A stretch of DNA of 64,000 bases from Oscheius dolichura (lineage: Eukaryota; Nematoda; Chromadorea; Rhabditida; Rhabditidae). The notes beneath the pieces are model-generated. The model had not been told where the DNA came from and made no database searches. It saw nothing but the letters and a program-made list of their open reading frames with translations. Positions 50,517-60,375 of this stretch are shown one piece after another (within the stretch, counting starts at the first letter, position 1; every line of letters begins with the position of its first letter). A program made the position numbers and the translations under genes. The DNA is taken from the NCBI GenBank assembly GCA_932521035.1, contig OW051496.1, positions 4,898,001 through 4,962,000 of the forward strand. The letters run 5' to 3'.

Positions 50517-51289
50517 ATGTCTGCTCGTAAAATCGCAGCTGCTACTGTCCAGAATCGATCGCAAACACCTTTTTGGGAATGGGTAAAGCGAAAGCTGCTG
50601 GCTGTTGACCGGCAGAATGTAACTCCACCTCCGGGAATTCCCGGAACGGATGGAAGAGTATGTTTTTATTAAATAATCATATTTCTAAATATATTTCAGG
50701 CACATTTTAACAATCCATTGCGTTTTCCCAACACTCAAGCGGCACGCCCTGGTTCGGCTGAACTTCCAACTCTACCTGGAGGAATTCATCACAAAATTGA
50801 AGCAAATTACTATTTTACCAGGTATTTTACTTGTTTTTGAAATTCTTGAACATATGGGGAAATATTTTGAGTTTTTAGACTTTTGTTCAATTTTAAAATT
50901 TGTATTTAATATTGTAGTATGCACAACGGGCTATTAGTGTAACCATAAATACTTTAGAGATGCTCGGCGTGAGGTAGACCCTCCGAATGCTCTCTATGCT
51001 GCCAATTCAAGAGAAGTCCATTTTGGAACGCAAACTGGTGCATCGATTGAGTAAGCATTATCAATATGTTTTGCATAGCTCACACATTAAAAAAAATATT
51101 TTCTGTTTTAGGAAAGCGGAAGCTATTAAAGTTAACATCGGACCCGAACAAAACTTTGGTCTCCAGGCTCCTACCCCTGGATTCGGAGCTGTGTGGAGCC
51201 GCAACCGTGAGACCGAGCTAGAAACTCAAAAAGAAGATCCACATCTTGCTCAAATCGAACGTTTCGACAAGTTTGCCCATAGTCAGTAA
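50517..51289 (+). CDS. NDUFA7: mitochondrial complex I subunit NDUFA7 (B14.5a)
   Basis: ATG 50517 lies 7 nt behind TGTATTTCAG. Four exons give about 160 residues: MSARKIAAATVQNRSQTPFW, VTPPPGIPGTDGR, ELPTLPGGIHHKIEANYYFT, RDARREVDPP, ending APTPGFGAVWSR and FDKFAHSQ. The PPP...LPxGxxHK...NYYxTRDxRRE...PP pattern is that of NDUFA7, an accessory subunit of the NADH:ubiquinone oxidoreductase matrix arm. Downstream of RRM2 on the same strand by about 300 bp; AATAAA motifs follow RRM2, so they are probably not one transcript. Confidence 0.85.
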
Positions 51290-51407
51290 AAAGAAATGTA
51301 TGATATACTAGGTTGGTACGATAAAATTTATTAATTTCAATCTGTAAAACGTTTATACATAACCATAATGCTTCTTTGGAAGTTTTCACTGGCACATACC
51401 CATACAC

Positions 51408-54400
51408 CTAATTAGGAAGAATAATACTTAGAACGTCTTTCAAAATATCTGTAGAAAAGGGCAATTCAATCTGAAATTTACTTTTATCCGATAGTCTGTT
51501 TATAAGTACCTTTTTCTCAGCGAACCATCCTGTCAAATCGTAATATGCTTCACGCATTAGTGATATCGCCTGGAAGTACGTCGTTTGAATGGTACTTCCT
51601 TTGACCTGAAACATATTTTTTTCTAATAGTTTTGTTGATCCTAGATACATCGCTATAGCACGAAGCCAAGATATCATTTACGAGGATTCTTCCATTGCTA
51701 GTCAAGGGAGCATAAATGCCCTTTCTTTTAGTTCTGGTAATTTCTTTGATCTTCTGTTGTCTCCATTTGCCCTAAAAAATTGTTTTTACCATTGATAGCC
51801 TTATTTACGGAATACAATAAGATGACACAGTCGTCTTTCACCAGTTCATGTGCAAAAACGGCCTCTTCATTCTTTGGCAGCTCTTTGATGTACTCCTTGA
51901 AGTTGTCTACAAATTAGTATTTTTACTTGGCCACAATGTAACATACCGCCACACTTGTTACGGAAAATAAGATGTTTTGCTGTGATCCTCAACATCTTTC
52001 CATATTCCGTCATAATTGTGTAGAAATGGGCGTATTTTTCGGGGTCTCTATGCATCCACACCGTTACAGGTGCAAAATACTTCTGAAAATCTTAGTGAGT
52101 GGTATTTTTAAAACTAGCATGAGTCAGATTTGCCGTGAGGACATAGTCTCCCAGTTGGAGCATGGCCATGTTCTTCTTTCCGGTGGGTGTCGTGACCCAG
52201 GTGTCCTCGGAGAAACAGAAACTGGCAGTCGTGGGGATCGAGGGAACTTCTTGGACCAGCTGGGGAGATAATTGAGGTGCGACTTGGATTTGAAGGGGAA
52301 TTGGCTGGATCGGTTGGGCCAGGGGCTGAATGGGTTGGAACTGAGGAGGGATGGCTTGTTGGATGGGAGGCTGAGGGAGGACAACATTCTCCAGTACCGA
52401 AGGAGACTGCGGAACACAGTCTGCACACTGGACACTGGCCAGCTCGCCCGTTCCGGCAAATTCGCTCGTCTGCGACGTCTAGGAATATTTTTAGAGTAGA
52501 TTGCGACTCTACTTACCCCGGATCCGGACTGGAATGTCAGGGTGTGGAACTGGAAAAGATCTAGTTTGCAGGTTAGGGGCGAAGACAAGGAGCCATCGGC
52601 CCGCAACCAAACAAAGTCACCCCGAGAAACGACAGTGTCCATTTGGACGTTGAAACGGGATTGGGCGGTGTTCACCATAGCCTTAAAAGAGATGAAATAA
52701 GTCTCCTCGACTCTCACCTTGGCCACGGTATCGGCATCAACCTTTGTCCTCTGATGGTTCGTCGTGTCGTCGACGGCCTTCGTTATCGTGTACCTCAGCT
52801 CTCCGCTACAGCAGCTCGCCCCTGCAATAGGTTTTCCCCGCCCAGAAGTACCCACCCTGGATGGCGCCGGTGTTTCCTCCACAGCCGACCTTCGTCGTGA
52901 ATCCGTTGTCGGCATACTGCTCCTCTCCGATACCGTAATCCCCGCTCGGGGTTTCCCAGGCCATGACGAAGTACTTGTTCGCCCGGAATTTACATTTATT
53001 GTTGCCCGATCCGTGAGAAGAGACGACGAAGTCGTCCATCGAAACGATCGCTTCCATCGGCTTGGCTGTGGCTTTTTCTGCCGCTGTCCGAAGTTGCTAA
53101 AATCGCTATTCATCTTCGTTTTTCATGAAACCACAAACCGAGGCAATTTCCCGTTCATCGAGTTGACGGAAGATGCCATTCTCTTGTAGCTGTTGCACAG
53201 AAGTATACATTGCATTGAACAGTCCCAAACTGCAGCAAACCGAGCCTGAATAAGCTGTCTTTTAGTTCACTATCCACTGACCAAGTCGTTCTTCACTGTC
53301 ACAGTGTGATCCTTTCGGAAATCCAGCTCTATCTCCCTCGTTTTCGAGCTCCAACGAGTTCGAGGTGTCTCTCTGTTTGGGTAGATTGAGGTCGGGTGTA
53401 CCTAGGGGATCGGCGTTGGAGATCGAGGAGAAGTGCTCCTCTTCTGTCTCAGCGAAGGGATCATACTGAATGCTATATCTGGACAGGAAAGAGAGGAATA
53501 ACATACGGCACTCTGATGAGGTGTCTCGTATGCCATGAGGAAGAGACCGTGGCTCTGGAATTTACAGCGGAGGTCGCCGACCTGATGACTGGCGTGTTCA
53601 AAGTCCGAATTCGAGACGACCACCTCGAAGACTCGGCCGAACTTCTGCTGGATTTCCTTCTTTACCAACTGAATAAAATGGGGCTGTAGAAATGGGAGTA
53701 AGGAGCTTACGTTGGCTGCTATCCCCGGAGACTTCTCGCTGTCGTCGAAGTCGGGACTGCTGCTCAGCTCGTCGAGGACCCGTTCCATCGTCTCGTACAT
53801 GGCCCCGCTGCAGCAGACATTGCCGGCCCTCTCTCGGCTGCAGGTAGCCCCTTCAGGAATGCGGGACTCTCCCTCGTTCAAGTCTTCTCCCTGCCGATGG
53901 CTGGTATTGTTACCTGAACGGAATGCTCACGAATACTAAGAAAGTACCAAATTTGGAGAGGAAGAAGGCGGCTCTGCTTGTTTGAGGAGACGGCTGCACA
54001 GAGGTATCCTCCCCAGCCAGGGGATCCACCCGCGCGTCTGGGAAGTGTCCTCGATCATCCTCGGGGGTCGAACCCAAGTCTTCCTGGGCGTCGATGGCCG
54101 CCATTCGGCTCTCTTCTTGCAAGTCGTCCACATTGTACTAGATAGAATTGAAAAAAAGGACAGGGAGACTCACGTTAACTGGTGTCTCGTAGGCGAGGAT
54201 ATGGTATCCCTCGTCATCCGTTTGTCGTCTCTTCTTCCCGCCTACCCGCACCTTACAGATCTTCTTCCCGTGGTAGTGGGTGCTGAGGCTGAAGTCACCC
54301 TTGCTCATGATGACCTCAACAGAATGGCCCAAACTATTCTGGATCATCTTTTGCAACATCTATGGAAAGAGTTCGCAATAGATAGAAACTAACTCTGGCG

Positions 54401-54655
54401 GTGTCTCCCAGTCTCTCATCGCCTGTTCCACTAAAAGAGCGGAGGAGAGACTCCAGGCGGCTGTCGCAGCAAGTGGCCGAGGAGACGTGGACAGGGGAGG
54501 TGTCATTGACTTCTGTATGCCTTGTCTCTATTTCCCACCCCGCCCTTACTTGAGGCTGCCCTCTCGGCACAGCTGTCTCTCTTCCCGCTCGGCTGCTTCC
54601 ATCGTTTAGCCGCGACGGCGTAGACCAACAAGAGGAGGAGCGGAAGGAGGCGCAT
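51408..54655 (-). CDS. hedgehog-related protein: four ground-like modules plus Hog (Hint) domain
   Basis: One phase-consistent gene of about 900 residues. Signal peptide MRLLPLLLLLVYAVAA. Module 1: CCDSRLESLLRSF ... SVEVIMSKGDFSLSTHYHG, CKVRV, HILAYETP. Module 2: CCSGAMYETMERVLDEL ... FEVVVSNSDFEHASH, CKFQS, FLMAYETP. Module 3: CCSLGLFNAMYTSVQQL ... EAIVSMDDFVVSSHGSG, CKFRANKYFVMAWETP. Module 4, divergent: CCSGELRYTITKAVDD ... MDTVVSRGDFVW, CKL. A Pro/Gln-rich linker follows, then the Hog domain: CFSEDTWVTTPTGKKNM, LQLGDYVL, ITAKHLIF (TxxH) and KRKGIYAPLTSNGRILVNDI with LASCYSD, stop 51408. Modules 2 and 3 are joined by a 36-nt intron that removes a TAA. Codon use turns AT-rich in the Hog exons. 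Confidence 0.88.
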
Positions 54656-54839
54656 GTCTTGCCCGGAAGATCAGATATAGTCGTCAAGTGCAGGTGGATA
54701 AAATCGATTCTTCAAACGGGGGCTAATGTGCGGCCGACGAGCGGGAGAAGGGCGAGAATATGATACAATCTCGGGAAAGGAACTCAACCAGGGGAAGTAG
54801 GTCGACACGCGGGGTGACCTTCAACGAACGAATAAAGAT

Positions 54840-56643
54840 TCATTTGCCCGTCTCTGTCAAGTATCTCAAAAAGTCCTCGGCCGTCATGTCCAGGTCTTCT
54901 TTCGCCTTCACCTGGGCCAGTTCGGCCAGCATTTCCACGAAAGTATTCGACCGGATGAAGTTCTCCTCCTCCTCCAATGCCTTCTGAAATCCTTGTCTTT
55001 CTCTCTCCCAGTCGGCTCACTGCCTTCATGATCTGCTCCTTCGGCTGCCACAGTTCATATGTCGGTATCATCGGGATCTCTGGGTAGATGGGTCTGATCC
55101 ATTTGGCCGTGGTCGTCGTTGTTCTCCGTGTCGTTGTGGTTGGAGGAGGAAGGGTGGTCGTCGTCGTTGTCGATGTTGTCGTGGTGGTGGTGGGAGCTGA
55201 AACCAGTTGGAAGGGCAGCGGCTAGTTGACTTACTCGTTGTGGTTGTCGTAGGAGTTGTAGTAGTAGGTGTCGTGGTTATTGTCCTCGGAGTGGTTGTCG
55301 TTGTCAATGCCGTGGTGCTCTTGAGCACCGTGCCGGACTCCCCGCTGATCAGGGCCTTCCCCGCCGTCCCATGGAAAGGAATGTGCAGTGGCGTCCTCAT
55401 CTTCTTCCTCCGCCTCTTCTCCTGCTCCTCCTCCGATTTATCCTCCACCATCGTACGGAACTTTGACCTCATGTTCTATGAACCGAATGAACACAGAAAG
55501 AGACAAGTCTAACCATGTATGTTGAGCAGCAACTGAATGGCGTACACTGTTGGTAGCCTGCCCCACAGCGGCAGGGGAACGAATTGCAGCGGATGACCAT
55601 CGGGGGGAGGATAAGGCAATCCACATGGCAGGAGGGCATACTGAAGAGGAGGAGTGGAATATGAGAGAAAAGAAAAGGTACCAGTCTTGGCGACAGGTGG
55701 GATACTGGTGGAAGAACTCGGGCATCGGCATCGGGAGATACTGCAGCCGAGAGGTGCACTGGACGTGACACACGGGCTGACAGGCTGGGGCACATTGAGG
55801 AGGAGCCGGGTGGAGGATGACCATAACAGGGTGCTGGAGATTCGATCCTAAAGACGAGATTCCAGTGGATGACAGGAAGCATACCAGGAAGGGCAGCGGC
55901 GTGGATCTGCTGTGGTGGAAGGGAGTGCGGAGTGCAACAGCTTCCTCCACAAAAGCCAAACTCACACGACATCTGAAATATTCTTCTGCTCTTCTAGAGT
56001 GAGGTGACCCTACCTCCATGGTCTGCTTTCCCCATTTGTGCTTCTTCGCGGCCAATTTCCTCGCCTCGTCCTCCTCTGTGATAGTTGGTTTTCTTATCCT
56101 TTGAGGGAGCAGGAAGGTATTGTTTGGGTAGCGTAGCGTAGGAGGGAGTCCCACATGGGGCGAATATTGGAACATAGGATGGCCGTATTGCGGTTGGGTG
56201 GGTTTTGTAATGGGTTGCGGTTGCGGTTGTGGTTGTATTCGCTGGACTGGAGGTTCTGGATGAGCCAAGGGGACATGTATAAAACGGGGGCGACTGTTCT
56301 GGGGAGACACTGAAGAGGACGGCCGAAGAGGATGAGGTTCGGGTAAGGAGACAGGCTCAGGTCTGGGAGGAGAGTATGTCGGAGCCTGGACAGTAACCAT
56401 GTGAGTGAATTGCCGAATAGGACGAGCTAAGGAACCATATCTTATAATCCGGCGAGTTACTCACAGTGGCCAGTGGATGAAGAATGAGGTCCGTAAGGCG
56501 CGGCCACGGCCCAGGCCGAGTAGGCGTCGGCTATTTTCTGTAGATGAGACTCCTGGGAAAAGGTAACAAGGGAAGATAGAGGGATATACCTGGGCGAGTA
56601 TCACATGCTGGGCAAAGACTACGGTCAGCCATCTTCGGAGCAT
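54840..56643 (-). CDS. secreted Pro/Gln-, Cys- and Thr-rich protein
   Basis: ATG 56643 opens a hydrophobic signal-like start (MLRRWLTVVFAQHVILAQ). Then come a Pro/Gln-rich region with QPQPQPQPIT-type repeats, a basic link (RKLAAKKHKWGKQTM), a Cys-rich part (CEFGFCGGSCC; CAPACQPVCHVQC; CMPSCHVDC; CRCGAG), a Lys/Arg stretch, a long Thr-rich mucin-like segment (55090-55310) and a helical acidic C-terminus (EEENFIRSNTFVEMLAELAQ) ending at 54840. Exons join in phase throughout. It looks like an extracellular-matrix or cuticle-surface protein; no family recognised. Confidence 0.65.
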
Positions 56644-56798
56644 GGCCGGGTGCGGACTGTCGTCGGCCGCCGCCCTATTTGCAACCTGACATCTCTGCTC
56701 ACGCGGCCTTTTGGAACACATTACGTCTAGATATTTATTCAATATATTATTATAATATACTCTTTCTCTCTATTCCCGTACTCTTCCCCCCACAAAAA

Positions 56799-57568
56799 TT
56801 AGAAGTGACCCATTCGAGCCAGCTGGGACATGATATGCTGGTGGGTGTCTCGCCTCATCCGGAAGGACATACGGCAGGTCACACTGAGGGGAGGACAACG
56901 GGGAGGAGGGGGACCACAAGCTGGGCCACAGTCCATTGGGGGAGGGGGAGCGGAACAACGGCAGGGCACGGGACGAGGGGCATTACAAGTACAGGGGCTC
57001 GGAGGAGGCATGGGCTGACAGCAGGGATTGGCGGGTGACGGGGCTGCCATGCAACAGTTAGGAGGGGGAGGAGGGGGAGCCGGCTGGACGAGGGCCTGAC
57101 AACAGGGGTTGGCAGGCACTGGAGCAGCCTTACAGCAGTTGACGGTGGGGCTGACGGGCACCGAGACCTGAAAACGTCAGTGTCTTGCGGATCTGAACAA
57201 ATTGGGGCCCGGTCTGAGGTGGGCAAACAAAAGAGCCACGCCAAACGAAGAGAAGGGAATACCTTAAACTTCAATTTTACCTGGCAGCAGGCAGGAGACG
57301 GCATCGGGGCGTCGCAGCAGGTCGGAGGAGGAGGAGGTGGCGGTGGCGGAGGAGGGGATTGGCAACAGACGGGGCAGACATAGCAGATGGGAGGGCCGCC
57401 CTGGCAGCCTCCGCCGTTGCACTGTCTTTTACTCCTGGCAATGGATGTGTCTGTCTGAAAAGGGAGCGGTGACTAGAGGATGGGCAGGAGGTCTACAGTA
57501 GTAATATTGTAGTCGACGGCGGCCAGGTAGCCGAAGGAAAGGGAGAGGAGGACGAGTGGAAGGGACAT
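56799..57568 (-). CDS. secreted Pro/Cys-rich cuticle-like protein
   Basis: Signal peptide MSLPLVLLSLSFGYLAA, furin-like site ARSKRQ, then CNGGGCQGG, CYVCPVCC, a polyproline run, and repeated CC motifs (NCCKAAPVPANPCCQ; NCCMAAPSPANPCCQ; CTCNAPRPVPCRCSAP), with a basic His-containing tail ending ARMGHF at 56799. Three exons join in phase. A TATATAAAA-type box lies 32-40 bp upstream of the start. The repeated Cys-Cys plus polyproline pattern suggests a cross-linked structural matrix protein. Confidence 0.7.
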
Positions 57569-57813
57569 TGCAGACGATGGTCCGAGTCAGAGGTGGCCCA
57601 TTTTATATGAGGCCAGGAGCCGGACGAGTTCTTCGATACACATGGCTTTTCTCGGCTGACAGCCGCAGGGAACAATGACCTTTGACAGCTGGGGCGGAAG
57701 GATATTTTGGAACGACGTTGATCTCAAGAACAAGCCAACCCATAATTTATTGTTTCTATAGACAAAGATAGCTAGAGGAAGAAGTACACGTATTCTTGAG
57801 GAGAGGGGGAGGA

Positions 57814-58104
57814 TTAGTTCTCGTCCTCCATTCGCCTACGCACCTCCTCCGCAGCATATTCCAGCATCCGCTCCTGCTCTTCCATCCTTTCCTCCAACCG
57901 AGCGAGATCTTCATACCTTCTCCTCGTCTTAACACGACTATATTACACTCAAAGCTGTTCTCTTACCTCTTCCAACTGTCGTTCCAACGCGTCCATTCGC
58001 TCGTCGTCGCTGTCCTCCATTTCCTCCTCGTCGCTATCTTCCATCATGTTGTCGGACTCGTACATCTCCTCGGTCTCTTCGACATAGTCGTTGCTTCGTG
58101 ACAT
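57814..58104 (-). CDS. small acidic coiled-coil protein
   Basis: ATG 58104 lies 2 nt behind CTTTTTTCAG. The first exon is Glu/Asp-rich (MEDSDEEEMEDSDDERMDAL), and a second exon over an intron ending GTTAAG gives TRRRYEDLARLEERMEEQER and a short tail; stop 57814. About 83 residues, predicted helical. It resembles the two plus-strand genes at 58.7 and 59.3 kb in the core YEDLARLEE-type stretch. A TATAAAG lies about 105 bp upstream. Confidence 0.6.
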
Positions 58105-58652
58105 TTCTGAAAAAAGGAAGTATGAGAGAAGAAACAGTGGAGGCAACTGGAGCGGTAAGAGGAAGGAGAGCTGCTGACTAAAGTTGACTGTTCCGTTATC
58201 GGCTCGCTCTTTATAGGGACTCGGCTCCTTATCTATGACTGAGCAGACGTCAGCATGGAGAAATTCATTACATGAATTACTCTTCCTACCGATTGTGAAA
58301 TGCTCTACATATTTCATATTTCTCCTTGTCGAGTTCTTGGAACTGTCCGGGTAACAGGGAACGTTTCGGAGGTGACTGATAAGGCGCCTACTCCTTTGCT
58401 TCTCCGGTCGTGCCAAGGGTGCATCACACATAAAACACTTTCCCTTTGGTTAGTAACCTGGAAAAAAGATTAGTAACTCATTGTGATGAGCTTCCACTTA
58501 TTTTCAAATATGCTCATGACGTTTGGGAGAAATTCGTTTCTCTTTTATCAGTGACAGCTTATGTCGAAAGACGGGGACAAACAGAGTCATGGAGAGATAA
58601 AAGATGACACGCTGATTGAGCATTTGATTAGTGAGAAAATGAAGTCCAACAC

Positions 58653-58660
58653 TATAAAAG
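58653..58660 (+). promoter_or_regulatory. TATA box of the 58.7-kb gene
   Basis: TATAAAAG 54 bp upstream of the ATG, leaving room for a very short 5' UTR. Confidence 0.55.
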
Positions 58661-58706
58661 GGCCACACTCGACCAAGATTCCCCTTGACCCCCTCGTGCC
58701 ACTATC

Positions 58707-58988
58707 ATGTCGTCCAATGGAACTCGTGGCCATTTCGTTGCTCAGATGGAGGACACGCCCCAACGACTAGAAGAGCTATCTTCTGATCAACTAAGCCAAT
58801 TCAATAGAGATCAGATGGAGAAGATCGAAGGTGATAAAGAGGAGCTGGAAGTCCTCGCTCGACAGGAAGAAGAGCTGATGGCGTTGGCCGAGACCTTGAA
58901 AGATGAGTATGTGAACAGAGTGGCTGAACGAAAGAGACAGAGTGACGAAGGCGGCAGGCCGGGAGATAATGACCAAAATCGGCTCTAA
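58707..58988 (+). CDS. small acidic coiled-coil protein, intronless
   Basis: A single open frame of 93 residues: MSSNGTRGHFVAQMEDTPQR, then a helical Glu-rich stretch (DKEELEVLARQEEELMALAE) and a polar tail. No introns, rare in this window. No family recognised; likely paralogue of the neighbouring small proteins. Confidence 0.6.
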   Translation: MSSNGTRGHFVAQMEDTPQRLEELSSDQLSQFNRDQMEKIEGDKEELEVLARQEEELMALAETLKDEYVNRVAERKRQSDEGGRPGDNDQNRL

Positions 58989-59220
58989 CATTTTTCTATT
59001 TTGCTCTCTATTTGTCTCATGATCCAATAAACTTTCGTATTTGTAAATCAAGTCGTCTTTCATTTTGCAAAAGAAAGGACAGATGGAATGAGGCCCCGCA
59101 GCAGCACACCCACTCGGGGGAGCCGGTGAATCAACGTTTCGTCGAAAAGGGCTTATCACTGCTCCTGGCGGCGGAACTCGGGGAAGTTTGTCACTGTGTG
59201 TCATCCCGATAACGGGCCCG

Positions 59221-59228
59221 AATAAAAG
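59221..59228 (+). promoter_or_regulatory. TATA-like box of the 59.3-kb gene
   Basis: AATAAAAG 63 bp upstream of the ATG; spacing close to that of the 58.7-kb gene. Confidence 0.45.
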
Positions 59229-59283
59229 ACCCCTGACAGGGTCACTGTCTCATTCCCCGATCCCATCCGCCGCCTCACACACA

Positions 59284-59469
59284 ATGACCGACTGCAACGA
59301 CTACCCTGCCGCCAGAGATGCGGCTGAAATGGAAGCAGAAGAGGAGTTGAGACAATACGAAGAAGAGCTGGCCCGTTTGGAAGAAGAAGAGCGACTGGCC
59401 CTGGAAGAATTCCGAGAGTTGGAGGAGCTAACCCGAGCTGCCCGTGACCGGCACCCGGAACTACACTAA
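59284..59469 (+). CDS. 61-residue acidic coiled-coil protein, intronless
   Basis: MTDCNDYPAARDAAEMEAEE followed by an uninterrupted Glu-rich helix (YEEELARLEEEERLALEEFR), stop 59469, AATAAA at about 59529. No family recognised. The ELARLEEEE core parallels LARLEE in the 57.8-kb gene. Confidence 0.6.
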   Translation: MTDCNDYPAARDAAEMEAEEELRQYEEELARLEEEERLALEEFRELEELTRAARDRHPELH

Positions 59470-60375
59470 CCCTGCTTCGTCCGACTCCCCATGAAATCTC
59501 ATTTCCGATGATACTCCAATTCTCCCAATAAACTATGGAAAACAGAATGTTTAATCGGGAACTGTCTGTCATAGAGCTTTCTGCTCCGTGTCTTATCAAC
59601 TATTGATCAGCTCCTCGTATTCTCATTCCTCCGTCTGCTTTCCGTATAGTGTGCCATAGGAGGACAGACTCCCTATTTTTACTTACGAGGATGGGCGCTT
59701 GCTATTATTTCCAATATATTCTCCATAGTTAAGGCCTCCTTAAAACTTGTCAATTTCTTCAGATTCCGGCGAATGCAAAAAGGAAAGAAATAGACAAGTC
59801 TGCACCTGAAAAAGGCACATTCAGCACGGAAAACTCTGCTTTTGGCTCGGTAGAGACAATTTCTAGGATCTGATGAGTTTTAGCGGCTTTGGATTGTTGC
59901 CTTTCGTCGTTTACAGTACCCTCCCATCAAATTTCTCTCCTCCTCCAAATAATATATTTTCTCTCTCCCCGATGTGACATAATTTTCCATAATTCAGTCT
60001 CTCCGTGCCGTCGCGGCATAAAATTGCCCACGACAACAGCTGAAACAAAGGAATGAATCATGCCTTCCAAATAGGATGCTCTACCAACGGAAAAGCCGAG
60101 ATATCTGATCATTCCCGAGTGAGAAACGATGACTCCCCCACAGCAAAATGTAGTTATTCCGCCTTATCAGCTGGGAGCAGCCTTTGCCCTGTTTGTCATG
60201 AATTTCTCTCTTTACGACGGGATGACATCTGCTGACTATCACGATAAGAGCTGTTTCTACTCATTCGCAATAGGGGAGAGAAATATCCAGAGAACGATCA
60301 GGAGGGAGGACCAGTAGACGGCAGAGTCCCGAAGATGGCAGAGGACCGGTCCACTCGGCTGTCCTTGGAGGGCAA
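59470..60375. other. intergenic, nothing recognised
   Basis: Moderately AT-rich 0.9 kb upstream of the MAM gene. No start near an acceptor and no phase-consistent exons were found. Confidence 0.4.

Noticed and set aside
51429..51560. An intron within the last hedgehog-related exon (GTACTT...CTACAG)
   Set aside because: Splicing it would give an immediate stop, while reading through gives a plausible hydrophobic-helical end (LPFSTDILKDVLSIILPN); kept as coding.
51000..54655. Separate ground-like genes (three or four) plus an isolated Hog gene
   Set aside because: The gaps between modules are 30-45-nt introns with matching phase, there is no start codon with signal peptide between them, and only the first module has a leader.
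55090..55310. Microsatellite array
   Set aside because: The GTT/GTC-rich stretch is an in-frame Thr-rich mucin-like part of a spliced gene rather than independent satellite DNA.
58190..58240. Hairpin or small RNA near the 57.8-kb gene
   Set aside because: Only ordinary promoter sequence with a TATAAAG box; no stable stem.
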